Positions 51,827-59,915 of a DNA stretch of 64,000 bases are shown piece by piece; positions within the stretch are counted from its first letter, which is position 1, and each line of letters begins with the position of its first letter. The notes under the pieces are model-generated. The model saw only the letters and a list, made by a program, of their open reading frames with translations. It was not told where the DNA came from and ran no database searches. The position numbers were made by a program, and so were the translations under genes. Source of the DNA: Lentilactobacillus curieae (GTDB lineage: Bacteria; Bacillota; Bacilli; Lactobacillales; Lactobacillaceae). The DNA is taken from contig NZ_CP018906.1 in the NCBI RefSeq assembly GCF_000785105.2, forward strand, positions 124,001 to 188,000, read 5' to 3'.

Positions 51827-52024
51827 TAAAAATGATAAGCTTGTAAGCTCATGATTATATTTGTTCTTTATCGCGAATTGACTTCGCAAATGTTTGTCTT
51901 TGATCTAACGATCAAAGGACCCTACACATTTGTTTGTCGAAAATTTTGTTCAGTTTTCAAAGGTCTACTTTGTTCAGTTAATGTTGCCTCAACGACTGAT
52001 GTCATTGCTTTTGACAACTATTAC

Positions 52025-52053
52025 AATATATCATGTAGTCGATTATGTGTCAA
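52025..52053 (-). promoter_or_regulatory. rRNA promoter P2
   Basis: Minus strand -35 TTGACA (52048-52053), 17-bp spacer, -10 TATATT (52025-52030) with a TG extension. It lies about 200 bp before 16S. Confidence 0.9.
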
Positions 52054-52112
52054 CGACTTTTTGAAATATCTTTTGCGGTTCAAAACGCTGTGTCTCAAAA
52101 GCCGCAAGTAAT

Positions 52113-52141
52113 AATATACCGACTTAAAGCACCAATGTCAA
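52113..52141 (-). promoter_or_regulatory. rRNA promoter P1
   Basis: Minus strand -35 TTGACA (52136-52141), 17-bp spacer, -10 TATATT (52113-52118). The -35 abuts the T-run of the tyrS terminator. P1 and P2 share both hexamers. Confidence 0.9.
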
Positions 52142-52170
52142 CAAAAAAAGCAAATCAATTTGATTTGCTT
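52142..52170 (-). terminator. Terminator of tyrS
   Basis: AAGCAAATCAA (52148-52158) pairs with TTGATTTGCTT (52160-52170) and a T-run follows on the minus strand. It isolates tyrS from the rRNA promoters. Confidence 0.9.
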
Positions 52171-52178
52171 TTAAAATC

Positions 52179-53435
52179 CTATTTAACTTTAGCCAAAAAG
52201 TACCGCTTTTTACCACGACGAACAATGACAAACTTACCGTCAAACTTGGCTTCTGGGTCGATTTCACTGTCAACATCAGTGACTTTCTCTCCATTAATTC
52301 TGATCGCACCATTATTAAGATCTTCTCTGGCTTGTCTACGAGAAGGTTCTATTGAAGTAACGTCAACTAACCACTCAACGATGTTTCGCTTTTCTGAAGT
52401 GAGTTCAACAGTTGGCATATTTTTAAATCCTTGTTCAATTTCTGACGAAGTCAACTTAGCAACGTCACCAGAAAATAGTGCAGCTGAAATATGCTCTGCT
52501 TCTATAACTGCCTGCTTGCCATGAACAAACTCAGTTACTTCTTCGGCTAATCTTCTTTGAGCTTCACGCTTTTCCGGTTGAGTCTTAACCTTATCTTCTA
52601 GTTCGGTGATCTCATCTTGGTCCAAGAAAGTAAAGTACTTTAAATACTTAACCACGTCACGATCATCTTGATTGATCCAGAATTGATAGAACTCGTAAGG
52701 AGTCGTCTTTTCTGGATCAAGCCAAACAGCACCTCCAGCAGTCTTACCAAACTTAGTTCCATCTGCTTTAAGCATCAATGGAATAGTCAATCCGTATGCA
52801 CGGGCTTCTGAACCTTCAACCTTATGAATTAAGTCAATCCCTGAGGTAATATTTCCCCATTGATCAGCACCACCCAATTGTAGCTGAACGTCATTATTTT
52901 GATATAGATGAAGGAAATCAACAGATTGTAGAATCTGATACGTAAACTCAGTAAATGAAATTCCTACTTCTAACCGGCTTGCAACGATTTCTTTGTTAAG
53001 CATAGTATTAACGTTAAACAACTTCCCGTAATCACGAAGGAAATCCAATAACGTCATTTTTGATAGCCACTCATAGTTATTAACAATTTCAAACTGGCCA
53101 TCATCCCCAAACAAGTTCTGCATTTGTTCAGTCAATGCAACCTCATTGTGATGAACTTGATCCATAGTTTGAAGCACCCGCTCAGACTTTTTACCACTTG
53201 GGTCTCCAATCGATCCGGTACCACCACCGATAACAGCAACCGGTTTATGGCCAGCTAATTGGAATCTCTTTAAAATCATAAATGGAATCAAGTGACCAAT
53301 GTGCATACTGTCACCCGTTGGGTCTACTCCCACATAAATTCCAATTTTTTTATTTTCAACCAAATCGTAAAGTCCGTCGTGGTCAGTTTCCTGATTAATC
53401 GCACCACGCCACTGTAAATCATCAATAATGTTCAT
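52179..53435 (-). CDS. tyrS: Tyrosyl-tRNA synthetase
   Basis: Class I synthetase charging tRNA-Tyr. It has the HIGH motif in SMHIGHLIPFMI near residue 45, the tyrosine-pocket segment QILQSVDFLHLYQ near 170 and KFGKTAGG in place of KMSKS near 230. A C-terminal S4 domain (SRRQAREDLNNGAIRINGEK) closes the 418 residues. AGGAGG precedes the ATG. It is controlled by the T-box upstream. Confidence 0.97.
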   Translation of the reverse strand: MNIIDDLQWRGAINQETDHDGLYDLVENKKIGIYVGVDPTGDSMHIGHLIPFMILKRFQLAGHKPVAVIGGGTGSIGDPSGKKSERVLQTMDQVHHNEVALTEQMQNLFGDDGQFEIVNNYEWLSKMTLLDFLRDYGKLFNVNTMLNKEIVASRLEVGISFTEFTYQILQSVDFLHLYQNNDVQLQLGGADQWGNITSGIDLIHKVEGSEARAYGLTIPLMLKADGTKFGKTAGGAVWLDPEKTTPYEFYQFWINQDDRDVVKYLKYFTFLDQDEITELEDKVKTQPEKREAQRRLAEEVTEFVHGKQAVIEAEHISAALFSGDVAKLTSSEIEQGFKNMPTVELTSEKRNIVEWLVDVTSIEPSRRQAREDLNNGAIRINGEKVTDVDSEIDPEAKFDGKFVIVRRGKKRYFLAKVK

Positions 53436-53453
53436 ATGTAACTCCTCCTAAAT

Positions 53454-53682
53454 AAAAAAGTCCCTAGCACAATTGCTAGGGACGAAGTTTTTCCGCGTTA
53501 CCACCCAAGTTATCGACAAATATCGACCACTCAAACCATTGGTAACGAAATGACCCGTCTAAATAATTAAGAAAACTCCACAAGTGTATGTTCACTAAAT
53601 ACTCGTTTGGCTCGCATCCCCGCCAAATTTCTGAATTCTCGAAGTAATAAGCTACTGTCTTGTTTCATCGTTTACTGATATG
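53454..53682 (-). promoter_or_regulatory. T-box leader of tyrS (Tyr specifier)
   Basis: The minus strand has GGGTGGTAACGCGG (53493-53506). A terminator stem (53460-53469 with 53474-53483) and six T follow. The likely specifier is TAC followed by A (53586-53588), in line with tyrS. Confidence 0.92.
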
Positions 53683-53688
53683 CGTTTA

Positions 53689-53717
53689 ATGATAGATTAG
53701 CAACCTATCATTGTCAA
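53689..53717 (-). promoter_or_regulatory. Promoter of tyrS, with overlapping palindrome
   Basis: Minus strand -35 TTGACA (53712-53717), 17-bp spacer, -10 TATCAT (53689-53694). A perfect inverted repeat ATTGTCA-n3-TGACAAT (53710-53726) covers the -35. Confidence 0.82.
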
Positions 53718-53728
53718 TATGACAATAA

Positions 53729-54361
53729 TCAAACTACATATTTCTGGAAATACAAGTGTGGATCATGCCTATAACCATTAAACTCTGAATCGCTAACTGG
53801 CGTGGTATGCTTCAAAGACCACTTTGCTAAATCAGCGTCAAATTTACCAATATGGGTTGAATAATCTCCCCCCATTATCGTTGCCCGTGTAAACAACGAT
53901 CTTAAACTAGCCTCCGGATAAAGGTACAAATCCTTCGTGCCTAGAGTATGACCTAATTCATGAATCAATACTGCTTCCCGTTTACTCTCAGAATAGCGAT
54001 TCATTGTCTCGCTATTTAAGGCAATTACACCACTATTGATTTCAGCCACGCCTGCCAATCCAGGAGTTATGGCTGCTTTAGTGATTACTAGTCGCGAGTC
54101 CGTTAAAGAATTAGTCTGTACGAACACCTTCTTGCCTAGTGCATAATTCCATTTTTTTGTTGCTACATTAATTTCATTATTGTATTTGTGAGCATTGCCA
54201 GTCACATGATACTTAATCACACCGTGATCAGTTAGGTTTTTTGAAGCAATCATGTTGTGATCAAAGTAGATTGTTCTCCCCTGAGCCGAATCAACTAACG
54301 ATATCCCCATTATAACTATTCCGACAACTAAAGCAGATAAGAGTAAAGCTATCCGTTTCAT
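53729..54361 (-). CDS. Secreted matrixin/snapalysin-like zinc metalloprotease
   Basis: A 210-residue exported protein with a signal peptide or anchor (KRIALLLSALVVGIVIMGIS at residues 2-21). The zinc motif is in VLIHELGHTLGTKDLY near residue 135, so it reads HExxHxxGxxD, and a Met-turn-like TIMGGDY follows near 165. A third ligand of Asp in place of His is known from snapalysins. The N-terminal pattern GVIKYHVTGNAHKY and AINSGVIALNSE-like strands fit the matrixin fold. The substrate is unknown. It lies alone between tyrS and a small plus-strand gene. Confidence 0.78.
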   Translation of the reverse strand: MKRIALLLSALVVGIVIMGISLVDSAQGRTIYFDHNMIASKNLTDHGVIKYHVTGNAHKYNNEINVATKKWNYALGKKVFVQTNSLTDSRLVITKAAITPGLAGVAEINSGVIALNSETMNRYSESKREAVLIHELGHTLGTKDLYLYPEASLRSLFTRATIMGGDYSTHIGKFDADLAKWSLKHTTPVSDSEFNGYRHDPHLYFQKYVV

Positions 54362-54547
54362 ATTATTAGTGCCCCCCTAATAATTCCTCTCCGCCTTTAA
54401 CCATTATCAATATATCATGATGGCAACTTTCTGAGAACTAGATTGCACACAAAATTCATATAATCTTCACGGAAAATTCAAGGTGTGTATCAATTGCATT
54501 TAAGACCGATTATTTTTAAAATGATAGTCGAAAGGATAGTGATTAAT

Positions 54548-54748
54548 ATGTTAGAAATCACCTATAAAGACGGAAGTTCTACAAGCAAGATCACTTATAA
54601 CAGCGTTGATGACTTTATCGCAAATCAACGTCTAGAAACTCCAGACCTTGAAGATTATTATGAAATCGAAAACGCAACTATTGATGGTAAGGAAGTTGAC
54701 TTATCTGATAAAACTATTATGGGATTGTATAAACAACTATCAGACTAA
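54548..54748 (+). CDS. Small acidic protein, DUF4649-like
   Basis: A 66-residue soluble acidic protein starting MLEITYKDGSSTSKITY and ending TIMGLYKQLSD. It resembles small lactobacillus/streptococcus proteins grouped as DUF4649, though this is from memory of pattern only. The start at 54548 has AAAGGA about 10 nt upstream; the frame is open 21 codons further up without a good site. Function unknown. Confidence 0.65.
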   Translation: MLEITYKDGSSTSKITYNSVDDFIANQRLETPDLEDYYEIENATIDGKEVDLSDKTIMGLYKQLSD

Positions 54749-54787
54749 GTATCAAATCAGTTAGATAAACCATTAATAGCTTAATAA

Positions 54788-54834
54788 CAAAAGCACCACG
54801 TAATTCTTTTAAAAGAATTAACGTGGTGCTTTTT
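54788..54834 (+). terminator. Bidirectional terminator between the small gene and the merR-type gene
   Basis: A long stem starts AAAAGCACCACGT and ends ACGTGGTGCTTTT, continuing into AATTCTTTT/AAAAGAATT, with T-runs both ways. Confidence 0.9.
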
Positions 54835-54857
54835 ATAAATCTCATAAAGATTAATAT

Positions 54858-55292
54858 TTAGCTGATGTCTTCAATTTCAAAAGAGGTCTCTCCATTTTCG
54901 ATGATGCCCCAAACTCGCTGTTTCTTAGAATTATCAAGGTATCCAAAGTCTAGAAGAAACTTGTTATCAGCCTCTTTTTTTAGCCCCTTAAACTGAGTAG
55001 TCATAAATTGTTTGACTACTGGTGCAGCCTCATCAATTTTTAAAGCTTTCTCAACAGCAGCACTCAACGTGAACCCTCGATTCAAGAATCGTTGGATGTT
55101 CACAATTCTAATCAAGGTGTGCATATTATACTGCCTAGACGCACCTTTTTTAGTCTGAATTGCTGAAATGTATTTTTGCTGCTCCCAATATCTTAATTGC
55201 CGAGAAGATACTCCAGTAATTTTTGATACTTGGCCAATGCCAAAGATTAGCTTATCAGTGGCTAGAAATGATTTTTCTGGAATTTCTTCCAT
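54858..55292 (-). CDS. MerR family transcriptional regulator
   Basis: A 144-residue regulator with a MerR winged helix (IFGIGQVSKITGVSSRQLRY near residues 16-35, then WEQQKYISAIQ). A second helical part follows (IVNIQRFLNRGFTLSAAVEK). No clear metal or drug-binding domain is recognised in the C-terminal 40 residues. It is divergent from an efflux-type MFS operon, with a dyad in between, so it probably controls that operon and itself. Confidence 0.88.
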   Translation of the reverse strand: MEEIPEKSFLATDKLIFGIGQVSKITGVSSRQLRYWEQQKYISAIQTKKGASRQYNMHTLIRIVNIQRFLNRGFTLSAAVEKALKIDEAAPVVKQFMTTQFKGLKKEADNKFLLDFGYLDNSKKQRVWGIIENGETSFEIEDIS

Positions 55293-55342
55293 AACCTATT
55301 CACCTACAATGTGTTTTTATTAACTCGTTAGACAACAATCGA

Positions 55343-55371
55343 ATTATAATTGGTAATTTTTTATTCGTCAA
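55343..55371 (-). promoter_or_regulatory. Promoter of the merR-type gene
   Basis: Minus strand -35 TTGACG (55366-55371), 17-bp spacer, perfect -10 TATAAT (55343-55348), about 50 bp before the start codon. Confidence 0.82.
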
Positions 55372-55391
55372 TATTATGTATTCGATTACAT

Positions 55392-55410
55392 TTGTCAAGT
55401 TAGTTGACAA
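55392..55410. promoter_or_regulatory. Inverted repeat, candidate MerR operator
   Basis: TTGTCAA-n5-TTGACAA is a perfect 7-bp inverted repeat in the divergent intergenic region. The right half doubles as a -35 (TTGACA) for the MFS gene, with a TAATCT 17 bp further on. Confidence 0.65.
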
Positions 55411-55466
55411 TGAATTAAGTTGAGCGTAATCTATCTTAGACTTTGTTTTTTGAAAGGAAGATAGTA

Positions 55467-56936
55467 TTGTCTGAAAAAGTATTAGATGCAAACGGCAAGC
55501 CGTACAGTCGTGGCTTAATGGTTGCCACCATGATTTCTGGTGCGTTCTTGACCATCTTAAGTAGTACGATGTTAGCTACCGCATATCCAGCATTGATGAA
55601 GGCGTTTGACGCCTCCACTTCAACCGTCCAGTGGTTAACCACTGGTTTCTTAATGGTCAACGGGGTTATGATTCCAATTTCAGCCTGGTTGATTAGCAGA
55701 TTTAGTTCCAAAACATTATATATGACTGCAATGTTTTTATTCTTAATTGGAACCACATTAGCATTTACCGCCAACGAATTTGGTGTAATCTTCGCCGGCC
55801 GAATTATTCAAGCAATTGCCGTGGGAATCTCAATGCCCCTAGCACAGACAGTTAACCTTTCGATTTTCCCTCCTGAAAAGCGGGGAACAATCATGGGTAC
55901 CTTAGGGCTAGCGATGGGATTGGCTCCTGCAATCGGTCCAACACTATCAGGTTTCATCATCGATAGTTATTCATGGAGAATGTTATTTGGAATGTTAATT
56001 CCTATTAACATTCTGGTTATTATAGTAGCTTTCTTCACCGTTAAGAAAGTTCTTCCTACTTCAAAACCTTCTCTAGACATCATCTCAGCAGTATTATCAA
56101 CTGTTGGTTTTGGGGCTCTCCTTTACGGGTTCTCAGAAGTCGGTGACAAAGGTTGGGGCAGCTCAGTTGTAATTATTTCAATTCTATTAGGATTAGTAGT
56201 AATTGCATTGTTCGTTGTTCGCCAACTTAAGGCAGAAAATCCTTTCTTGAACCTTCGAGTATTCAAGACAAAGGCATTCACGATCACTTCCCTACTTTCA
56301 GCCGACGTTAACGTTGCCATGGTTGGGGTCGAAATGGTTCTGCCAATTTACTTACAAACGGTTCGTGGCGATTCAGCATTAGAATCTGGTCTGACCTTGC
56401 TCCCAGGAGCTTTGATGATTGGTATCATGAGTCCAATTACTGGCCGAATTTTTGACAGAATTGGTGCTAAGCGCCTTGCAATGTCAGGACTAATTCTACT
56501 TACTCTTGGAACTGTACCTTTCCTATTCTTAACTAAGAATACCCCAGTTCTATTCCCAGTTATTACCTACGCAGTTCGAATGGTCGGAGTTGCCATGACA
56601 TTAATGCCAGTTACGACTTCTGGTATGAACGCTCTGTCACTTGACCAAATTAGTCACGGAACTGCTGTAAACAACACCCTTCGTCAGGTTGCAAGTTCTG
56701 TCGGAACAGCTATCTTGGTAAGTATCTTGAGCAACGTTACCAAAAACTCAATGCCAGGAAAATCACTATTAGATTCAATGCCGCTACTATATAAAGAACA
56801 CGCGACTAACGCTGTCTTAAACGGTTATGCCGCAGCGTTCCTTGTTGCAATCGTGTTCTCACTGATTGGACTAGTATTGACATTCTTCTTAAAGAACGAA
56901 AACACCGTTAATCCACTCGCTGGAGGTGACAAATAA
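55467..56936 (+). CDS. DHA2-family MFS multidrug-type transporter
   Basis: Proton-coupled exporter of the EmrB/QacA type with about 14 membrane segments in 489 residues. Typical motifs are TVQWLTTGFLMVNGVMIPI near residue 55, GRIIQAIAVGISMPLAQTVN near 110 and the motif-C-like GTLGLAMGLAPAIGPTLSGF near 145. The start is a TTG at 55467 with GAAAGGA upstream; another TTG eight codons earlier has none. It overlaps the DUF4811 gene by 1 bp. The substrate cannot be inferred. Confidence 0.92.
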   Translation: MSEKVLDANGKPYSRGLMVATMISGAFLTILSSTMLATAYPALMKAFDASTSTVQWLTTGFLMVNGVMIPISAWLISRFSSKTLYMTAMFLFLIGTTLAFTANEFGVIFAGRIIQAIAVGISMPLAQTVNLSIFPPEKRGTIMGTLGLAMGLAPAIGPTLSGFIIDSYSWRMLFGMLIPINILVIIVAFFTVKKVLPTSKPSLDIISAVLSTVGFGALLYGFSEVGDKGWGSSVVIISILLGLVVIALFVVRQLKAENPFLNLRVFKTKAFTITSLLSADVNVAMVGVEMVLPIYLQTVRGDSALESGLTLLPGALMIGIMSPITGRIFDRIGAKRLAMSGLILLTLGTVPFLFLTKNTPVLFPVITYAVRMVGVAMTLMPVTTSGMNALSLDQISHGTAVNNTLRQVASSVGTAILVSILSNVTKNSMPGKSLLDSMPLLYKEHATNAVLNGYAAAFLVAIVFSLIGLVLTFFLKNENTVNPLAGGDK

Positions 56937-57667
56937 TGGGAATCGCTTTAATCGTAATTTTCTCCGTATTTTTCATTTACTCATTCGTTTTGATGAAACA
57001 AGGTTCATTTAGAACCACAACTTGGCTAGTTTCACTAATTGGATTAGTGCTAACTTTAGTCACAATCACAATGGGTGATACCCAACATTGGGGCATGAAG
57101 CCAGCTACTATTACAACCATTAAAAGAATTGATCCTGCATTTGCAATCAAAGATATGGGTCTAAATGTAGCCATCAAAAAAGATTTGGGAACTAAGGGTG
57201 AAAACGTAGTGGTTTACAAAAACCAAGGCGCTAAGAAAACTACTCACACCCAACTTGATTCAAACACCAAAAATAAGTTTACCCGTGTGCGCGAACACTC
57301 ATCACAAATCATCACCACTACTAAAGAGTACACATACAAAAACACATTCTTTAAGTTTATGTATGCTGGCTTGGGGACTAACCATGAATATGTTTCAAGA
57401 GTAAACAACTTCCAAATTACGGACGATTGGGTTGTCCTTACCCCATCACAAGTCAAGAAGATGCAATCTCAAATGAAGAGTCAACAAGCTAACTCAAAAA
57501 AGATGTTAGCCTCAGTAATTAAACAACAAGTTACAGCAGCAAAAATGAAGAATCCAAAAATGAGTGCCTCACAACAAGCAGAATTAGTCAAAAAGATTAA
57601 GACTGCAGCGATTGCTAAAGCTTCAACTCAAGCAAAGCAAAAAATAAAGGCTATGTCCGTCGAGTAA
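56936..57667 (+). CDS. DUF4811-like membrane protein
   Basis: A 243-residue protein with two N-terminal membrane segments (residues 3-20 and 28-46), a beta-rich extracellular or cytosolic part, and a long Lys/Gln/Ala-rich helical tail (SQMKSQQANSKKMLASVIKQ onward). It resembles DUF4811, a family found next to DHA2 transporters in lactobacilli. The ATG overlaps the transporter stop (TAATG), so the two are tightly coupled. It is likely an accessory subunit, by inference. Confidence 0.8.
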   Translation: MGIALIVIFSVFFIYSFVLMKQGSFRTTTWLVSLIGLVLTLVTITMGDTQHWGMKPATITTIKRIDPAFAIKDMGLNVAIKKDLGTKGENVVVYKNQGAKKTTHTQLDSNTKNKFTRVREHSSQIITTTKEYTYKNTFFKFMYAGLGTNHEYVSRVNNFQITDDWVVLTPSQVKKMQSQMKSQQANSKKMLASVIKQQVTAAKMKNPKMSASQQAELVKKIKTAAIAKASTQAKQKIKAMSVE

Positions 57668-57701
57668 CTTTGCTATAATGATTGCGAAAGGAATGATTAG
57701 T

Positions 57702-57896
57702 TTGGGCTTTACACCGACACTTATCTTCGCAGACATCTGCTTAATTATCTCAATCGGAATTGGTTTATTAATTCAGGCAAACAACTTTCCGAATAACGTC
57801 AAAATCGGTTTGATTATTTTAGCTGGAATCTTTTTGATAATCTCAATTAGTATCAATGCGGTTTCAGCAGTCAAACGGAGAAATGAACGTAAATAA
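57702..57896 (+). CDS. Small two-segment membrane protein
   Basis: A 64-residue protein with two hydrophobic segments (PTLIFADICLIISIGIGLLI and IGLIILAGIFLIISISINA) and a basic C-terminus KRRNERK. The likely start is a TTG at 57702, 8 nt after AAAGGA; ATGs at 57678 and 57693 are alternatives. It follows the DUF4811 gene by about 35 bp and ends at a terminator, so it is probably the third gene of the transporter operon. Family not recognised. Confidence 0.7.
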   Translation: MGFTPTLIFADICLIISIGIGLLIQANNFPNNVKIGLIILAGIFLIISISINAVSAVKRRNERK

Positions 57897-57925
57897 AAGA
57901 CTGTAATCCACTGTCTTCTAAAACA

Positions 57926-57972
57926 ATAAGGAGCTACGATGTTTTCAACTTCGTAGCTCCTTATTTATTTTT
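57926..57972 (+). terminator. Terminator of the MFS operon
   Basis: A 14-bp stem (57926-57939 with 57951-57964) is followed by TTTATTTTT on the plus strand. Confidence 0.85.
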
Positions 57973-58831
57973 CCGTCCACAATTTTATCAATCCCTGGGT
58001 TCCAAGTTCCCCCCAATCATCAATGGAAACCATCTTTTCGTATAATTTTTTTGCTACCGCTGTTCCTGGAAGGGATATCTTCATTTCATCGGCAACTGAA
58101 AGCACAATTCGTAAGTCCTTCAAAAAGTGTTTAGCCATAAACCCTGGTTGTAAATCCCCTTGGAGGATTCTTGGCCCATAATTATCCATACTCCAGTTCT
58201 GGGCAGCACCGCCACCAATCATCTTAATAACGGCATCAAGGTTAAGGCCAGCTTTATCAGCATATACAAGTGACTCAATCATCCCCGTCATCGTTCCGGC
58301 AACCATGATTTGATTAGCCATCTTAGCATGTTGCCCTTCACCTGTTCCGCCAAAGTAGGTTACGGCACTTCCCATAGCTTTAAAAATCGGCAGTTGCTGT
58401 TCAAACGCTGATTGCTTGCCGCCAACCATAATCGTTAGAGTTCCACTTTTTGCGCCCACGTCGCCACCTGAAACTGGAGCATCTAAAGCAGCCACCCCTA
58501 TTTTATTTGCGGCTGAATAAATCTTCTCAGCCAACATGGGCGAACTCGTTGTCATATCAATAATCGTCTGTCCTTCATGGGCGTTAGCTAAGACTCCGTC
58601 CTTACCCAAGTACACCTCTTCAACATCGGCTGGAAACCCGACAATTGAGATAATAACGTCAACACTGCGAGTGAGACTAGCGACATTATCTTGCCACTGT
58701 GCGCCATTATTGATAGCAGCTTGGGCATGATCTTTAGTTCTGTTATAAACATCAACTTGGTATCCTGCCGCCAGTAGATTTTTAATCATCCCTGTACCCA
58801 TGATCCCAGTACCAATAAATCCAATTTTCAT
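57965..58831 (-). CDS. 3-hydroxyisobutyrate/tartronate semialdehyde reductase-family dehydrogenase
   Basis: A beta-hydroxyacid dehydrogenase of about 288 residues. The NAD(P) loop is IGFIGTGIMGTGM, the substrate motif DAPVSGGDVGAKSGTLTIMV near residue 118 and the catalytic Lys in GQHAKMANQIMVAG near 170. Members reduce 2-hydroxy-3-oxopropionate or oxidise 3-hydroxyisobutyrate; the exact substrate is not readable. Its ATG overlaps the stop of the upstream dehydratase gene (TGATG). Confidence 0.9.
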   Translation of the reverse strand: MKIGFIGTGIMGTGMIKNLLAAGYQVDVYNRTKDHAQAAINNGAQWQDNVASLTRSVDVIISIVGFPADVEEVYLGKDGVLANAHEGQTIIDMTTSSPMLAEKIYSAANKIGVAALDAPVSGGDVGAKSGTLTIMVGGKQSAFEQQLPIFKAMGSAVTYFGGTGEGQHAKMANQIMVAGTMTGMIESLVYADKAGLNLDAVIKMIGGGAAQNWSMDNYGPRILQGDLQPGFMAKHFLKDLRIVLSVADEMKISLPGTAVAKKLYEKMVSIDDWGELGTQGLIKLWTEK

Positions 58832-59814
58832 CACTGTTTACCCACCTTCCGCTGTTCTAACCATGAATAATTACCGGTATACCAGTCCACCAAATCCGAC
58901 AAGTCTGACATTATATTATGACTTGCTTGCCATCCCATCAGTTCAATCGGCTGACCAGTAATCAAGTAATTAAGATCATGCCCTGGGCGATCCGCAACGT
59001 GTTTAATTAATGATGCAGGTTTATTAAGCCGTTTCAAAATTTGAGTAACTAATTCTAAATTCGAAACACTCTGGTTACCCGGAACGTTATAAACCTTACC
59101 CGACTGGCCTTTTCTTAACACTAGGTCGATTGCCCGACAATTATCCTCCACTGATAACCAACTCCGGCAATTATTACCTACTCCGTATATCGGCACCAGC
59201 TGATCTGCAACTGCTCGCTTAATAATTTTAGGGATTAACTTTTCTGGATACTGTCTAGTCCCGTAATTATTGGCGGACCTAGTAATGCATACATCCTGTC
59301 CATATGTCCTGTGATTAGCCAACACCATCATATCAGCAGCAGCCTTGGATGCCGCATACGGAGATGAAGGTCGTAAGGGGCTATCTTCCGAAAAATGTTT
59401 ACCATTTAAATGTGAATCCCCGTATACTTCATCCGTGGATATTTGGATAAACCGGGAAATTCCCTTTTGTCGAGCAACCTCTAACAACCTAACTGTGCCG
59501 TTAACATTACTCATCAAAAATGGCTCTACATCGGCAATGGAGTTGTCAACATGGCTTTCAGCTGCAAAGTTGACAATTGTATCGATTTTAAATACATCTA
59601 CCCATTCAGCGATCAGATCACTTTGATTAATATCAGCCTTCCTAATAAACAATCTATTGGGAAACTGTAGCGAAAGATTCCGTAGAAAGTTAAAATCGGC
59701 CGCATAAGTTCCCTTATCAACTACCAAAATCTTGTCAGCTGGATAAGAATTCAATATTAAGTTGCAAAAGTGGCTACCAATAAATCCCGCTCCACCAGTC
59801 ACCATAATGTTCAC
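58831..59814 (-). CDS. dTDP-glucose 4,6-dehydratase-like SDR enzyme (RmlB-like)
   Basis: Extended short-chain dehydrogenase. The NAD loop is MVTGGAGFIGSHF, the dehydratase triad motif ISTDEVYGD near residue 130 and the YxxxK motif in SPYAASKAA near 155. Other typical parts are RSANNYGTRQYPEKLIP and RSWLSVEDNCRAI. This combination fits RmlB. The start is probably a GTG at 59814 with GGTGA upstream, giving MNIMVTGGAG. No rmlA, rmlC or rmlD is present in the window, so the pathway must use genes elsewhere or the substrate differs. Confidence 0.85.
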   Translation of the reverse strand: MNIMVTGGAGFIGSHFCNLILNSYPADKILVVDKGTYAADFNFLRNLSLQFPNRLFIRKADINQSDLIAEWVDVFKIDTIVNFAAESHVDNSIADVEPFLMSNVNGTVRLLEVARQKGISRFIQISTDEVYGDSHLNGKHFSEDSPLRPSSPYAASKAAADMMVLANHRTYGQDVCITRSANNYGTRQYPEKLIPKIIKRAVADQLVPIYGVGNNCRSWLSVEDNCRAIDLVLRKGQSGKVYNVPGNQSVSNLELVTQILKRLNKPASLIKHVADRPGHDLNYLITGQPIELMGWQASHNIMSDLSDLVDWYTGNYSWLEQRKVGKQ

Positions 59815-59842
59815 AGAATCACCCAATCACATTTTTAGTTCT

Positions 59843-59848
59843 ATTATA
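59843..59848 (-). promoter_or_regulatory. -10 of the RmlB-like gene
   Basis: A perfect TATAAT on the minus strand about 30 bp before the start codon. The -35 region is only T-rich (it overlaps the next terminator), so the call is tentative. Confidence 0.5.
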
Positions 59849-59862
59849 AGAGTTAATTGGGC

Positions 59863-59897
59863 AAAAAAAATGAATTTCAGCAATTACTGAAATTCAT
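59863..59897 (-). terminator. Terminator of the DhaT-like gene
   Basis: ATGAATTTCAG (59887-59897 read on minus) pairs with CTGAAATTCAT (59870-59880 read on minus) and eight T follow. Confidence 0.92.
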
Positions 59898-59915
59898 TTA
59901 CAGAGATAATATTGA

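Noticed and set aside
51851-52111. Plus-strand ORF of 86 codons between 16S and tyrS
   Set aside because: The region holds the two rRNA promoters on the other strand, and the product has no recognisable features.
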